A DNA stretch of 64,000 nt, from the NCBI GenBank assembly GCA_013400115.1, contig VXBP01002556.1:991002-1055001 (forward strand), in the 5' to 3' direction. Below are positions 1 through 12,440 of the stretch, one piece after another; within the stretch, counting starts at the first letter, position 1, and every line of letters begins with the position of its first letter. Source of the DNA: Rhinopomastus cyanomelas. Taxonomy: Eukaryota; Chordata; Aves; Bucerotiformes; Rhinopomastidae. The notes below the pieces were generated by a model. The model was not told the DNA's origin. It did no database searches and saw only the letters and a list, made by a program, of their open reading frames with translations. Made by a program: the position numbers and the translations under genes.

Positions 1-2911
1 GGGAAAGCCAAGAACAGTATCATGGTAGCAAATACAAGGACATTCAAGAGTCTCAAGAAAACAACCAGTAAACCTCCCCAGGTCTGTAGGAGGGCTTCTC
101 CTCCATCCTCACAGGGGACAGGACCAGAATCTGGCCCTTTCTTTTTGCAAGACAACAGGGTCCACTCTCTCTGTGACTCCTTAACACAGCTCTGAGCTGC
201 TTCAGTATCACACACTCACAACACTTCAGAGGCAACCCTGCAGGTTTTCAGAGTAGCATGGAGCAGTCACACACCACACAGAGTTAGCTCCTTAAGGAAA
301 TCAAATCTCATCCTTGTCTTGTAAAATCTCAGGGTTCCTTCAATACACCACATCAGTCTTAGGTCACCATGAAACTCTCATTTTGTTTTACGTTTGGTTG
401 TCTCTTCATTATAGAAGGTTCACAAAGCAGCTACACCTCACAACGTGGCAAGCTGTTGTGAAAATAGCCTGAATTCCCAACAGCTGACACAAATTTTCAT
501 GAGTTTTAACACAGGGATTCACTGAGCACTTGTCAATGCATCTGACATGCGTAACTAGCTTTGCCCATAAGCTTTGCCATAATACTGCTGGACTAGCACA
601 GAACATGACAGTGCAGACAACGTTGGTGAGCTTCAGTACATCCCTGATTTCCCCAGTGACACCACTCTTCAAAGAGCATCACTCATTCACCAGAAAATTA
701 CAAAAACAACACATCAACAAACTGTCCAGAGCCTGGCAAGTACTTAATTATCTGCAATTTCTTCGTTACAACTAGGGGCACCAACATTGATGTTCTCTGC
801 TACCCTTCAAAATGGAAGAGAAATCATTTATTATAACAGGTCATCAAATATTCATCTGGACTGCAAAATTCATGAGCAGATGCAGGTATGGAAAGAAACA
901 GAAAGGTTAATTGCTGCTGTTTAAACACTAACATGTGATCATGCCCTAAACCTTAATCATTGAAGGAGAAAATTTTCTATTTTTAATGGATTTTTCAATC
1001 TATTTTCAATTCATCCAAGTAATTTCTTTTCCTTGCTTTCCAATGCTAGGCGTATTGACAAGCAGTGTCACACAAAACAGCACAGCAGCAGGAGAAATAC
1101 CACATGGCAATGTCATGCCTTGAAACTACACTATGCTTTGATGCCTGTTCAGATGCCAACACAAACAGAGGTTTCCCATTAGAGAGCAGTCACCACAGCG
1201 CCAACGAAGCAATCTCCAGGAGCACCAACTTCCAGCTCCGGCAGCCTTCCCAAACACAGATTAAGACGCTGGCAAGACAAACGTATTCCTGTGGTCACTC
1301 CATTTCCATGTGCTAATGCTCCCTGAATCATGGGTGGCAAGCTGAGCAATGCACTAACGTAGGGATGAAGGAGGAGAACAAGCAGGAGGAGGAAGAGGGG
1401 AGCCCGTTCTGTTTGTCAGTTAATTGTTGTTTGATGTAGTGATCAAGTCCTTCCTTCATGACTTCCAGAGGAGGAAATGTTCTGCTCCCTGCATCACTCA
1501 GCTACACAGGAGTCTCGCTAACCTGTCCTGGGGAGGACCAGAGGTCCCAAACACCTACCTAAAATAGAGACACATGCTCCCACTGTGATGCCCTTTGAAA
1601 GATCAGAGGAAAGAAACAGATTAAGAAAAAGTATGGGAGGAACTCAAGGGCCCTTAAGGACCTGCATTTTGGGATGGGAAATTGATTTTTCAAGACTTGG
1701 AAGATTTGAGGACTTAGTTGGGTATATGCCTCCCCATGGACAGATTCACTCCTGCTTGCCAGACAGAGCAAGGTATAGAACAAGGTCTCTATCGAGTTAA
1801 TGGCCAGGTGAGACTTCAACTGTCCTGACAGGGTATATACTCAAAAGAACGAAAACACTCGGTGCGTTGGACCTGCACACATCAACTTGCAGAGGTAAGG
1901 TGGCCAAAGCAAAGCTGAGCTGAGCCAGCCATCAGACAACAACACTGCTGTGCCTCAGCCATTTTATAGGTTATGACCCTAGGTCATTGCAAGCAGACTT
2001 TAAAAATATTCAGATGTGGGAGTTGGTTTGTTTTTGTAAACATTTCCTTCTTTCTCGTGGGTGTCACTAGATGTCAGAGCCAGTCACCAGGTTTCCTAAT
2101 GACACATTCCTACAGTTTCCAATATTTGGATTTCAATTAAGTTGTAAATTCCTCGGGTTTTTAGTGGCCATCTCTGGGGTAATTACAAAATCAATGTCCT
2201 TTAGAACAAATAAAGCAAGCCTATAGGTTAACAATATGAATGGTCGACCCATCTTAATACACTCCATGTTTGGGATGATGACATAAACTTAGGCCTTGAC
2301 TCAATTTTTGTTTTTAACATGTCATGCCTGAAGCCCAAGGAGCCACCAAAAAGGCATTATTTGGTGTTACAGCCGACCCAAAGCTCTGAAGCTCCTTGAT
2401 ACTCTCTGAAGCAAATGTGGCATGAGGGCCCCAGCTCCTTGTATTGGGAAGCTTTACATTACCAATTCAAAGCAAAACACTCCTGACTGGGTGGTTAATC
2501 TGTAGCTTGTTTATGCACTGAACTTACTGACAGCAGAAGATGAAAAGGAGGACTCAACAGCAGCAGAAAACCTAGGAGACAACCTGCACAAATTCCAGCA
2601 TGTAAAGTTTGCAGAGGCTGTATCCTGCCATCACTTAAACCACTGAGGCTGGAAACAACTGCTACTATACTGTCTAAAACTCATCTAAAATATTAACAAC
2701 ACAGAATTCACTTAGTCAAGAGACTAAACCACATCCTCATCAAGTCCTGGCATCTGCAGGGAACCTCCCACCAGTTGAGGCCTTCCCGTCTTCCGTGCGG
2801 GACTGAATGTCTCCTCTGGTTCCAGATTTGGTCTCCAACACACAGCCACGACTGCCAGTAACCACAATTTATATATACACATAAAGAGACATACACAGGG
2901 AGATATGAAAA

Positions 2912-2927
2912 ATATATATATATATAT
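2912..2927. repeat. (AT)8 microsatellite
   Basis: Eight perfect AT units, short enough to be stable. Confidence 0.95.
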
Positions 2928-4237
2928 CTCCAAGTAGGAACAGTAGAGAGTAGCTCAGCCACCAAAAACTGCTAAGAACAACCATTGCGCAAAAGCATCA
3001 GACTCCTGCTGTGCACATCTCCGAGCTGTTTTCACATCTCTGAGTTATTTTGTGTTTGTTTCTACTTATTTTCCAGTAAAGGTTCCCTTAAAAATATTAT
3101 TCTGTGTAGGAAGCTCTGTTATCAACCGGTTGTTAAAATTCTTGGAAAGGAAGACATGAGGATATGAATTCTGTCAGTCAGGGTTCCGTTGGCAAACACT
3201 GGCTTGTCCAGGGAGCAAAAAAAAGCAGGATTTACACAACTTGTGGAAAATTGTTCTCCAGGAAATGAAATATAAGTAACACCTTCATCCTACTAATCTA
3301 CTTGCAAATGGTTTCCCCACCATGATTGCAGAGTGCTCAGAGAAATGAACAATACTGGAAAGAAATGACAGTTGCCTGCTGTATGCGATCGCCCATCATG
3401 ATCCTGCTCATCACAACCCAAAGCCCTCAATTTTGAAGGACTGCTCCTTTGGGTTTTTTTTCCTCTCACAAATGCTGCCTGCTGAGGGAGTCAGATGTGC
3501 CAAACCCTTCTCCTTCCCTAGCACTGCAGATGGCCAAGAGGCACCAGCAGGATGATGTTCTCTTTCCTTCCCTAGGATGCCCAGGGCCTCTGGGAAGGAT
3601 CTGCATACCAAGGTCTTCTGATGCTGCAGGAACTTCCTTCTCCATAGCAAAAGCAAAAGGGTCCCATGGAATCAAATTATCTCTTAAGAACCATCAAATT
3701 TAATTAATATATCTGGTGATAATGGAAGTAGCACCATACTCAAACTCAGGTATTATGGACTTAGTGCCAAGAGACACAACTGAATCCAGCAAAGACACAA
3801 CAGAAGCTCAGACAGCCACAGGAGACACTTCATGCAAAAGACACAGCTCTGAAGTCCAATCCTACATGGCCCCTTAAAGGTGCCTACATTAAACTCATCA
3901 GCATCAGTCAACAGCAGAAGCAAGTGGCAACATGGGACCAATGTTCCCAGTGCCTCTTTGCTGGATTTGGTTCTAGTGCCCACATCAACACCCACTGGAT
4001 TCACCACCATTTCAGATTAAAACAAGCCAGCTGTGTTACTGGCTGGATCTCTCCAGAAAACTGCTGCTCCAGGGTAATACATTAGGATTATTCACTCCTA
4101 AACATTGTCTTCTGATTTCATTTGCCCCAGAATTTCTTTGCCTGAGGGAAGGTAGCTCCAGTCACTGAGTACACCCAGAGGTTTTGTGTGGTTTTCTGCT
4201 GGTGAGAATCATGTCTCTTTTTAAAATTTCTCTTCTT

Positions 4238-4249
4238 CCCCCCCCCCCC
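4238..4249. repeat. C12 homopolymer
   Basis: Twelve C residues after a T-rich stretch. The run length is liable to sequencing error. Confidence 0.95.
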
Positions 4250-4860
4250 TTATTTCTCTTGCATTCTGCAGCTTCTCAGAGCTCACCAGAAAAGCCTGCT
4301 AGTGATAATTAAGCATGTAAATTGCCTTAGTGAACCAAAGTGAAACAGCTTCATGAATATGTGTGATATGCAGCTATATGGACATGAGGAGAGCTGACAG
4401 TACCTTGGGATTGTAAGTGCTGTGGTCACTAGAAAAAAACCCAACCATATTCACCCTTTAATGGGGCATCAAAACTGCCAGAACACCATGGGGCAAGAGC
4501 ATTTGTTAGCAAGCCCTCTGAGGAATGAATGGCTCCATGAAATGATTAGTCTTTCATCTTTCTCTCTGGTAGCCTGAACACTGGGTTAGCAGCAATAGCA
4601 AAGGCAGCTCTCATAGGGGACAGGCAGTAGTATCAGCATAGACCTAAGCTGAAAGGGCATGGAAGAAATCCTGCTCTTTGTGCAGGCTGACCTGCCGTGC
4701 CAAACTGCTGCAAGGCAGCACTGTAAACATTTGCTGTGCAATGAAGATATAGGTCCACGTATGGAATAGAAATCCTCACAGATGATGTGTCCTTTTCCTT
4801 TTGAATATAAATTTATTTTAAAATATAAATCTAAGAACAGAAGGAAATTGTATAAGAAAT

Positions 4861-4973
4861 TATAGAATTATTAGGGATTGGAAGGGACCTCAAAAGACCA
4901 TCTAGTCCAATCCCCCCGACACAGCAGGATCACCTAGGTGAGTCTTAATGTGTTCCTGTGTGACTTGGTCCAA
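4861..4973 (-). mobile_element. Short CR1 tail with inverted 5' segment
   Basis: 4861-4939 is a reverse-complement CR1 3' end (ATTAGGGATTGGAAGGGACC, CTAGTCCAATCCCCC, CAGGATCACCTAGG). The next CR1 segment, which should follow in the same orientation, appears instead in plus orientation at about 4948-4973 (TGTGTTCCTGTGTGACTTGG). The two pieces are adjacent in the CR1 consensus. This is the structure left by twin priming. Confidence 0.75.
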
Positions 4974-5101
4974 CCGACACTGAGACACACTAAAGCACCA
5001 CACATTTCCGCAGCTGATGCCTCTTGTCACTCATTTCTGGGAACACGACTTAACATTCCCCTTTCAAACACTCCAAGGCATGGTTTTACCAGAAATGGGT
5101 C

Positions 5102-5121
5102 TACCATCTCCCAGGATGTGA
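5102..5121 (+). repeat. Left 20-bp direct repeat flanking a CR1
   Basis: TACCATCTCCCAGGATGTGA matches 5341-5360 at 19 of 20 positions. It is a possible target-site duplication or local duplication around the CR1 insertion. Confidence 0.6.
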
Positions 5122-5340
5122 GGTTAATGGTATCAAACGGAAGGGCTGATCAGACATTGCAATGGACTGCCCAGGGCAGCGGTGGAGTCTCCATCTCTGG
5201 AGGTGTTTAAGAAGAGACTGGATGTGGCACTTAGTGCCGTGGTCTAGTTGATGTGCTGTTAAGTCATAGGCTGGACTTGACTGTTTCAGAGGTCTTTACC
5301 AACCTCAGTAAGTCTGTGATCAGTATGTCACCCTCAACAA
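5122..5340 (+). mobile_element. CR1 LINE 3' fragment between 20-bp direct repeats
   Basis: The clear CR1 part runs from about 5148 (ACATTGCAATGGACTGCCCA) through GTTTAAGAAGAGACTGGATG and TGGCACTTAGTGCCGTGG to CAGTAAGTCTGTGATC near 5320. The interval given is that between direct repeats at 5102-5121 and 5341-5360, which may be the insertion boundaries. Confidence 0.85.
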
Positions 5341-5360
5341 TACCACCTCCCAGGATGTGA
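5341..5360 (+). repeat. Right 20-bp direct repeat flanking a CR1
   Basis: TACCACCTCCCAGGATGTGA is the partner of 5102-5121, with one C/T difference. A weaker resemblance seems to continue for some 20 bp beyond. Confidence 0.6.
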
Positions 5361-5661
5361 AAACAACAGCATCCAACTCATCCATAGCAATGGGGTTTCT
5401 TCCTCCAGCAGACCACTTTATGCAGCCGTACACAGAAGCCTCTGCAAACAGGCTGAAGCTAGAACTGCAAGCTGACACTAAACTGATATTCCAACTGCTC
5501 AACTGGCACAAGCAGACTCGTAACTTTCCTGAGGCTGCTAAAGTAGGTTATTTAAGGATGTGAGCAGGGTTTTTTTTCTGTTTGTAGACTATGCCAGGCT
5601 TACAAGGCTCCGCTGCTTTACAGGGGACGAGTCACAGGGGCAGGCAGCATCAGGACATTCA

Positions 5662-5712
5662 AGTATCACACAGTATCACAGTATTACCAAGGTTGGAAGA
5701 GACTGTAGATCA
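5662..5712 (-). mobile_element. Short CR1 tail, minus strand
   Basis: ACAGTATCACAGTATTACC followed by AAGGTTGGAAGAGACTG is the reverse complement of a CR1 3' end. Only about 50 bp can be recognised. Confidence 0.65.
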
Positions 5713-5859
5713 AGCACAAGCACAGCTTAAAAGAGTAACCACCACCTTGATTATGATTCAGATATGACAATTTCCAAATCATCATCCAATGACACAGTCT
5801 ACTGGTTGCATACAGGTGTAGAAAGCTCCTATTAATTTAAAGATTTAGTAAGTGAGAAG

Positions 5860-6035
5860 ACTTCTGATAGGCTTCCCAGGGAGCTGGTTGAGTTGCCATG
5901 CCTGGATGTGTTTAAAGATCATTTGGATGGGGTGTTGAGGGATACGGTTTAGGGGTGAACTTGTAAGGTAGGGTAGATGGTTGGAGTCGATGATCCCAGG
6001 GGTCTTTTCCAACCAGAGTGATTCTGTGATTCTTT
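5860..6035 (+). mobile_element. CR1 LINE 3' fragment
   Basis: Plus-strand CR1 tail: CCCAGGGAGCTGGTTGAGTT, CCTGGATGTGTTTAAAGATC, GTTGGAGTCGATGATCCC, and an end at CAACCAGAGTGATTCTGTGA followed by TTCTTTTT. Confidence 0.92.
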
Positions 6036-6057
6036 TTGAGCACGAAGGAGAAATTTT

Positions 6058-6345
6058 GAAAGATATTAGAAGGGACTTCAAAAGATGACCAGTGCAACCT
6101 TTCATGGGAAAGAGCCTAGATGAGATTATTTAGCACCCTGTTCAATTGCAGCTTAAAAGCTCCAGTGATGGAGACACTACCGTCAGTCTGGGGAGGTTGT
6201 TCCAATAATTGATTAGTCTCACTTTATGGAATTTCTTAGATGTTTCAGCCTTTCCATCTGGCATCACAACTGCAAACCAAAGAGCAATTCCATTCTCTTC
6301 TCACCTCTTCAGCCTGACCTGCAGAAGACACGTCCCCTGAGCACA
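6058..6345 (-). mobile_element. Old CR1 LINE fragment, minus strand
   Basis: Diverged reverse-complement CR1 with AGAAGGGACTTCAAAAGATG, CTAGATGAGATTATTTAGC, CTCCAGTGATGGAGACACTA and GGGAGGTTGTTCCAATAATT. It stands tail-to-tail with the plus-strand copy ending at 6035. Confidence 0.75.
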
Positions 6346-7433
6346 GTACTTATTTTTAAATAAATATCAGCACAATCCTCTCTCAACTGCATTAAGTGAC
6401 TGTGCAAAACAAGGAAACTTGCATCTGAAAACAAGAAAAAAAGCATCAATCTCAAGTCTTTGCTTTTAATCTTTTAAATTATGGGGTTTGTGTTATTCAC
6501 AGATAGAGAACATATAGAGCCATATGCATGCAGTTTTATACTGCCTGTTCCCTAAATTATTTTCCTCAAGACAGGATATTATACTGTTACTATATTTGTT
6601 CTCTCCTTATTTATATTTCTTCAGATTTACTGCAAAAATTCTGTAACAGATTATACATTTCTGGCTCAGTGTGGAATTTTTCCGAGAGAAGTATTTGGTT
6701 ACATTTGGTTAGAAGTGCAATTACAAAAATACAAACATGCAATTTACATACATAGATATTAAAATAGTCAGCGTGAAACCCACTTAAAATATTTGGCAGG
6801 GTATTTATCTAAACTGCCTCAATTTAATACAGATGTGTCCTAACAAATAAAATGTGTTTTGAAATCTGTCATCATCCCCAGCCAGATAATCCATTGTCCA
6901 TATCCTTAATTTGCTGCATATTTGGCATTATAAAAAATGCTGGAGACAGAGACAACAACACTATTAATCATTCTTTATTTACCTCGTGTTCATCAGAGGG
7001 ATCTCTGATACACTCCTGGTGATATACAAACCCAGTTTAAGTTAGTAAATGCTCACTTACAGTTTGGAAAACCCAAAACAGTAATTACACCTCAAAAATC
7101 AGGATCAATACAAAGAAAAAAAAGACTAGAAAAGGCAAAACAGTACCTCATCCCACCAGAGGAGGAACAGTTCTTGCAATGACTTTTAGATGGGATTTGA
7201 ATAAAGGAGAATTTTTGTAAAGGCCTAGGACACACAGACTAACCTAGAAGCACATGAAGTCAAGCCCTATTTTTTGCTGTCCCACCAATGTGTTGTCTCC
7301 ACTGCCCTCAGGCCTGGAGCTGCCTGACTTCAGCTACTCTGGTCACTCACTGCCTCCAGAAGGGCTCTCTTAATTCTTGGGAGTTGCACAGGAAGACAGA
7401 GGAAAAGCCTGGGCTAATGTGAAGTTTTCCACA
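6346..7433. other. Unique AT-rich intron sequence
   Basis: 6480-6960 is especially AT-rich. Nothing coding or repetitive was recognised. Confidence 0.6.
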
Positions 7434-7637
7434 TTCATAGAATTACAGACTGACAGAATCATCATGGCTCGAAAGGATCTCCAAGATCACCAAGTCCAGC
7501 CCTCATCCCAACATCTTCCTAACCCCTAGATCATGGTCTCAAGTGCTCTATCTACTCATTTTTTAAACACCTCCAGGGACAGTGACTCCACCAGCTCCCT
7601 GGACAGCCTGTTCCAGTGCAACACCTCCCTTTGAGCT
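7434..7637 (-). mobile_element. CR1 LINE 3' fragment, minus strand
   Basis: The plus strand reads ATTCATAGAATTACAGACTG, then AAGGATCTCCAAGATCACC, CCTCCAGGGACAGTGACTCC and GACAGCCTGTTCCAGTGC. It is a diverged CR1 tail pointing left. Confidence 0.9.
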
Positions 7638-9318
7638 TGCAGTTTAGTTCAAATATTAAGGTGATAAAAAAAAAGAAAACCCAGCAAACCTCTGCATCTA
7701 ACATCTGCTGAATTCAACACAAGCTTTGCTCTGTCTCTAGTGGGTCTGGACATGAGCTTGTACACAGTTTTAATTTTCAGGCATGTCCTCCAATGAGGAG
7801 TGACCCTTTCCAGCACCCACAGCCTCTCCTGATGGTACCTCAGCTGTACCTTCACTGATGGGGTCCCCAAGACACTCTCAGCAGCACCCCTCTCCTTGTG
7901 TTAAAAACTAAGGGCTTCGTGAAGCTGTATTTAAGTAGTAACATATGGCCTCTTCCCCTATTGTTTGAACTTTGTTATCTCAAAACGTTGACATTCACAC
8001 ACTGTCAGCAATATAAAAGATTTTTTCTTTGTTTCATTTACCAAAAAAGAACTTTCATGCAGTTTAACAAAGCTCAGCTGTACAAGGCGCCTCAGTGTGA
8101 TGCCTGTGCCATAAGCATCTGCCTTAGGAGTTTACACAGGTCAGCAGCAAACGCGTTTCAGGAATTTCACTCCAATGAGTGTCCAACTGCCAGGTAAAAA
8201 AAAGGGACAAAAAGCTTTTTGTTTGTATTAATTTTTCCTGATATTGCTATAAGGTCTCATACCTGCCATGTAAAAATACAGCTGTTACATTATTCTTTCA
8301 GGAAACCAAACAGACTTCCGCAGTGAGACTGTCTGAGGGTTATGACAGAGCACACGCACTTCAGCTCAAACCCCAGCGCATCTGTAGAAAGAACCATTAA
8401 GGATGATGGAAGCACTTGGTCAATACAAGTTTCCATTTAGACCTTTGCAAAGACCACAAAGCTTTATTTGTGCCACACCAACAGCCTATGCAGCGAGACC
8501 TACAGCTAGTCCCACACAAGCTGGCCACCGCCTTCCTGTCCCTGGCATGGTGAGGGGGCCATTCCAATGCAAAACTGAAACAAAGCTTAAATGAAATTCA
8601 AGCAGACTCTTACAAGTCATCCTTCAACATCACTTTTGGGGCATCTTTCCAAGCGATGAGCTTGCAGGGGTCCTGGTACAGTCAGCGATGATTTAAAGCT
8701 GAGGTGCTATCCATGTCTGGTGTCGAACACTTCTGAGCAGTGTTTACTGTCTCCTAGTGATGATTTACAGGGCTTGATTACCCATTTTTCATTACGACCA
8801 AAAGTGAGATTAAAATGTTTCAGCAGCAACTGCTCATATTAATCTCTGCTGCTGAGGCTGGGAGTGGAGCTGTCACTCAGGGAAGAGATGGCATCCCAGC
8901 TGCCAGCACCACTACAAGGCAAGAATCATTAAAAGCAAATACCTTCTTATAAGATAGACTGGAGACAGGGAGAATTGCAGCCAGCCAAAGACGTTTTCTG
9001 AACGGTAGCCAACATACACACAAAAGCAGCCAAAATTCACTGATCATCCTCTGCTGATTTCATCTCAGAAAAAAAAAAAAAGAAAAAACTTGCTCAGCCA
9101 ATACCAACGCTTTCCACAGGAATAACACAGGCATCTTAACTCCCTGTATTTAAATCACCTGTTGCTTTACGCCTAATAAGGAGCAAAAATCAAAGTGCAG
9201 GCAGGATTAATAAATTTGGTTGGACAGAGACACTTTAGTGAGGCACCAAGAAAGTTCAGCTCCAAATACGGAGCAGTGAGATGTGGAGCTCGGAGATGTG
9301 TATGGGCAAGCAGTGGGC
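7638..9318. other. Unique intron sequence
   Basis: Unique sequence with an A-rich run near 9068-9087. I see no gene or repeat. Confidence 0.55.
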
Positions 9319-9363
9319 AACTAGATGATCCTGTGGTCCCTTCTAACCCTGATTGACTCTATG
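9319..9363 (+). mobile_element. Short CR1 tail
   Basis: AACTAGATGATCCTGTGG then TCCCTTCTAACCCTGATTG and ACTCTATGA form a 45-bp CR1 3' end, immediately followed by a second CR1 tail. Confidence 0.8.
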
Positions 9364-9454
9364 ACTTGGTCTAGGTGATCCTGCTGTGGCAGGGGGATTG
9401 GACTAGACGATCTTTTGAGGTCCCTTCCAATCCCTAGTGATTCTATGATTCTAT
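9364..9454 (+). mobile_element. CR1 tail, 91 bp, abutting another CR1 tail
   Basis: It starts at CTTGGTCTAGGTGATCCTGC and ends CTAGTGATTCTATGATTCTA. It is 5'-truncated to the last 90 bp and begins exactly where the preceding CR1 copy ends in CTATGA, so it inserted at, or was primed from, that tail. Confidence 0.92.
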
Positions 9455-11310
9455 TCTAACCCCTCTGCTCCCTCCCAACCTGCACTGTCCCTGTCCCAGC
9501 TCGGCGGGGAGAATTTATGCTACCTTTCCAGAGTGAAGAGGCAGGAAAAAAGAGAGAGAACATCAAAGTGCCTTCATACTAGACTCCAGACTGCACGATA
9601 ATATTCTCTCCATGTGGGAGAAAATACTAAAACAACTCCACACACACCAACCCACAGGTCACTCTGTTATTTTCATGGGATTTTGCAAATACCTGAGCAA
9701 TCACAGTTATTAAGAGTAGAGACACTTTAGTGCCTGATCCATGACAGTAAAAAACGCAGCTCAGAGGGGAGTGCAGTGTGCTGCACATCAAAACCAAATA
9801 AATCACAATTATAGACTGCTCTGCTCCATAGCAAGGGGAGACAAGCCTTGCTTTCTCTGACTGCCTGCCTGCCCCCACGTCTGACACCACTTTTTTCTTA
9901 TTTTCTTCATTCCCAAAAATAAAAAAAAATAAAAACAAAAGCATTTACTATAGTAATTTACTACTGAGGTCAAGAACGTGCTCCAGGGGTGGTAATGGCA
10001 AAGAGGAACTACAGTGGGAATACGAACAGACACTTTCCTCCAAACCTGCTTTGATGTGCCGTTCCTACGAAGACTGCCTTTCTTCCCTTTATAGCTTTGG
10101 GCCTGTGAAGACTTTACACTTTTTTCTCCTTTTTCTTTTTAATTTTTTTTCCCTTCCCAGTTGTCCTTAACACAGAACCCTTCCCTGACCTCACAGTAAT
10201 AACAAACAGAAGATGAAAAATCCATGTGCCGCCTTATCAAAGCCATCTGCAGAATTTAAGCTTTCATTTGAAAATAAAAATTAAGCTCCTAGCCTTTAAA
10301 CGTTGTAGAGATAACCTTATCTGCGTGAACTGATCCACAGCCATCTTCTATTTCTACCCTACTCTGTCTGATTTTTTTGAGGGCTGTAACTTCTCCCCAC
10401 AGTCAAACAATTGTGGGAAAACCATTTCACAGATGATGTCAGTTTGTCTTTCCCAAGCGAAATCGCATCACTTTCTCACTGCTGATGTGCTGAGAAGCAG
10501 AAGGAAGGCTTTTGTTGCAGGACATGGACATTTGTAACACGTTTATAACACAGCTAAGCTCAAACCTCACTTGTTCACCATGAGAGAAGACCACTTTTGG
10601 GTGGAATTCACCTCACCAGTCCACCACAGGCTCTTGTAGGTGTGACTCCTTAGACACAGTTCAGACACTGACCTTAAGGTGAACTGTTCTCAAGATGCCT
10701 GAGGCTACAGAAAAAAAAAATGGCCTCAGTGCTCACAGCTCCTACTAGAGACATGGCAGGAAAATTATTAGGGAAGATATGGCAAAAATGACAGCCCAAG
10801 ATGATGGATGAACCTCACTGCAGAGACGAATTTTTCCCAAGTTCTCCGTTAATCATGCTCCGCAAAACATCTTTTCTCTGTTCAAACAGCCATTGCTGTG
10901 ATCTTGACCACAGAAAACAAGCCACCCTGGTCAAATTGCTAAGAGCAAGCATTTGTTCATCGTTTAGTCTCTTACCTCCAAACAAGGTTTCTTTCTCCTC
11001 AGGGAACAGACAAGAATAAAAAACTCAACCAAACAGAAAAAAAACAAAGAAAGACTCGGCATATCCCCAGATAATTAAGCAATGAGAACAAAAGTAGCCA
11101 TCCACCCATTCTCATCCTGGTAGACAACAAGTTTGAGAGAAGCAACAAGTAATTGACTTTATCTATCAGCAATGCAGAGCACCTCAAGCATGAAAAAATC
11201 TCCTGAAGGCTACATAAGTCATCTTCACTCTTCTCAATGGCCAGGATGAGTAGGTGGATACTTGATTTCAAGGTCAAGAGCACAAAGCACAACTACCCAG
11301 TAATATAATA
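9455..11310. other. Unique intron sequence
   Basis: Contains T-rich stretches near 10110-10150. No coding frame resembles a known protein. Confidence 0.55.
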
Positions 11311-11704
11311 CGCTTTCCTCCGTGATGAGGAAAGGCTGGGGGAGCCAGATCTCTTTAGCCTGTAGAAATGGAGACTGAGGGGTGACCTCATTCATGTTTA
11401 TAAATATGTGAAGGGTGGGTGTCAGAAGGATTGGAGCCAGGCTCTTCTCAGAATCATCTAATGATAGAACGAGAGGCAACGGGTATAAGCTGGAACACAG
11501 GAGGTTCCACATCAATATGAGAAGGAACTTCTTCACAGTGAGAGTGACAGAGCACTGGAACAGGCTGCCCAGACTGGAGACGTTTAAAACTCATCTGGAT
11601 ACATTCCTGTGAGACTTGGTCTAGGTGATCCTGCTGTGGCAGGGGGATTGGACTAGATGATCTTTCAAAGTCCCTTCCAATCCCTAATGTTCTGTGATTC
11701 TTTT
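11311..11704 (+). mobile_element. CR1 LINE 3' fragment (about 390 bp)
   Basis: Plus-strand CR1 with GATGAGGAAAGGCTGGGGG, ACTGGAACAGGCTGCCCAG and ATTGGACTAGATGATCTTTC, ending AATGTTCTGTGATTC. Compared with the related copy at 28389-28650 it lacks about 23 bp after GCTGCCCAG (near 11571). Both belong to the same young-looking subfamily. Confidence 0.95.
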
Positions 11705-12194
11705 TCAGAATCAACTTATCCTTTAAAAAGTCTCGAAGACATGGGTCCATCACCTTCCTTTACAAGCATTAAGTAACTTACACAGTAAGAGGAAATCCTG
11801 TTTCAAAGCAAAAAGTTCATCACCTCATCATCCACTCATTGGCTCTTGTGATGCTTTCACCAGGAAAGCCACAATGACATTAACCTTCAAGATCTCTTCT
11901 ATGTGTATCCACAGGGAGGTAGACACCAAGCAAACTTCTCTTTGATAAAAGCAAAAAATCAAGATTACAGAAACACAAAGTTAGAAGTTACTCATCCTCG
12001 CCACGGAGGTCTTTGCCTTTGTATCTCAATGAAGTGACTGAAATCTCCCCTGCTTAGTGCTCCAGTGCCAGCAGCAGAATATGATCAAATGCTTGTCCTG
12101 GACAGTTTGGAGATAGAATCTCCTCTCAGTGTTTTTATACATCAAAGGCCTGATTTGGCTCTTTTGGTCTATACTGGCAAATAACCTCCTCATT
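11705..12194. other. Intron sequence between two CR1-derived pieces
   Basis: No recognisable feature. It could include undetected 3' sequence of the old LINE at 12195-12440. Confidence 0.45.
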
Positions 12195-12440
12195 TTTAGC
12201 ACCCTCGCCTAGCTTTGTCATCTGCAAAGATTTTATACCATTGCCTAGGTTGTTGTCAAAAATACTGAGCAGCATCAGCCCTGGAACTGATACAGATCTA
12301 GTGAGAAACAACTCCTCACGGATATCTTCCCCCTAACAATGACATTGTGACACACATCATCAAATCGTTTTTTAACCCATCTATGTCTGCACAAGTTGAA
12401 CCAAAAGATCTGGTGGCACCAAGTTCAAAGTCTTGTAGAA
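12195..12440 (-). mobile_element. Old CR1-like LINE fragment with RT catalytic box, minus strand
   Basis: On the minus strand AAA ATC TTT GCA GAT GAC AAA GCT (near 12229-12206) reads Lys-Ile-Phe-Ala-Asp-Asp-Lys-Ala, the LINE FADD box. The flanking bases resemble the CR1 palm region in the same orientation. Similarity is weak elsewhere and both ends are uncertain. Confidence 0.5.

Larger units (their letters stand above)
1..4860. other. Unique intron sequence
   Basis: No gene, RNA or interspersed repeat was recognised apart from the (AT)8 and C12 runs. The short open frames are unsupported. Confidence 0.6.

Noticed and set aside
3124..3131. AACCGGTT, a perfect grainyhead-type site
   Set aside because: A single 8-bp match without clustering or conservation evidence.
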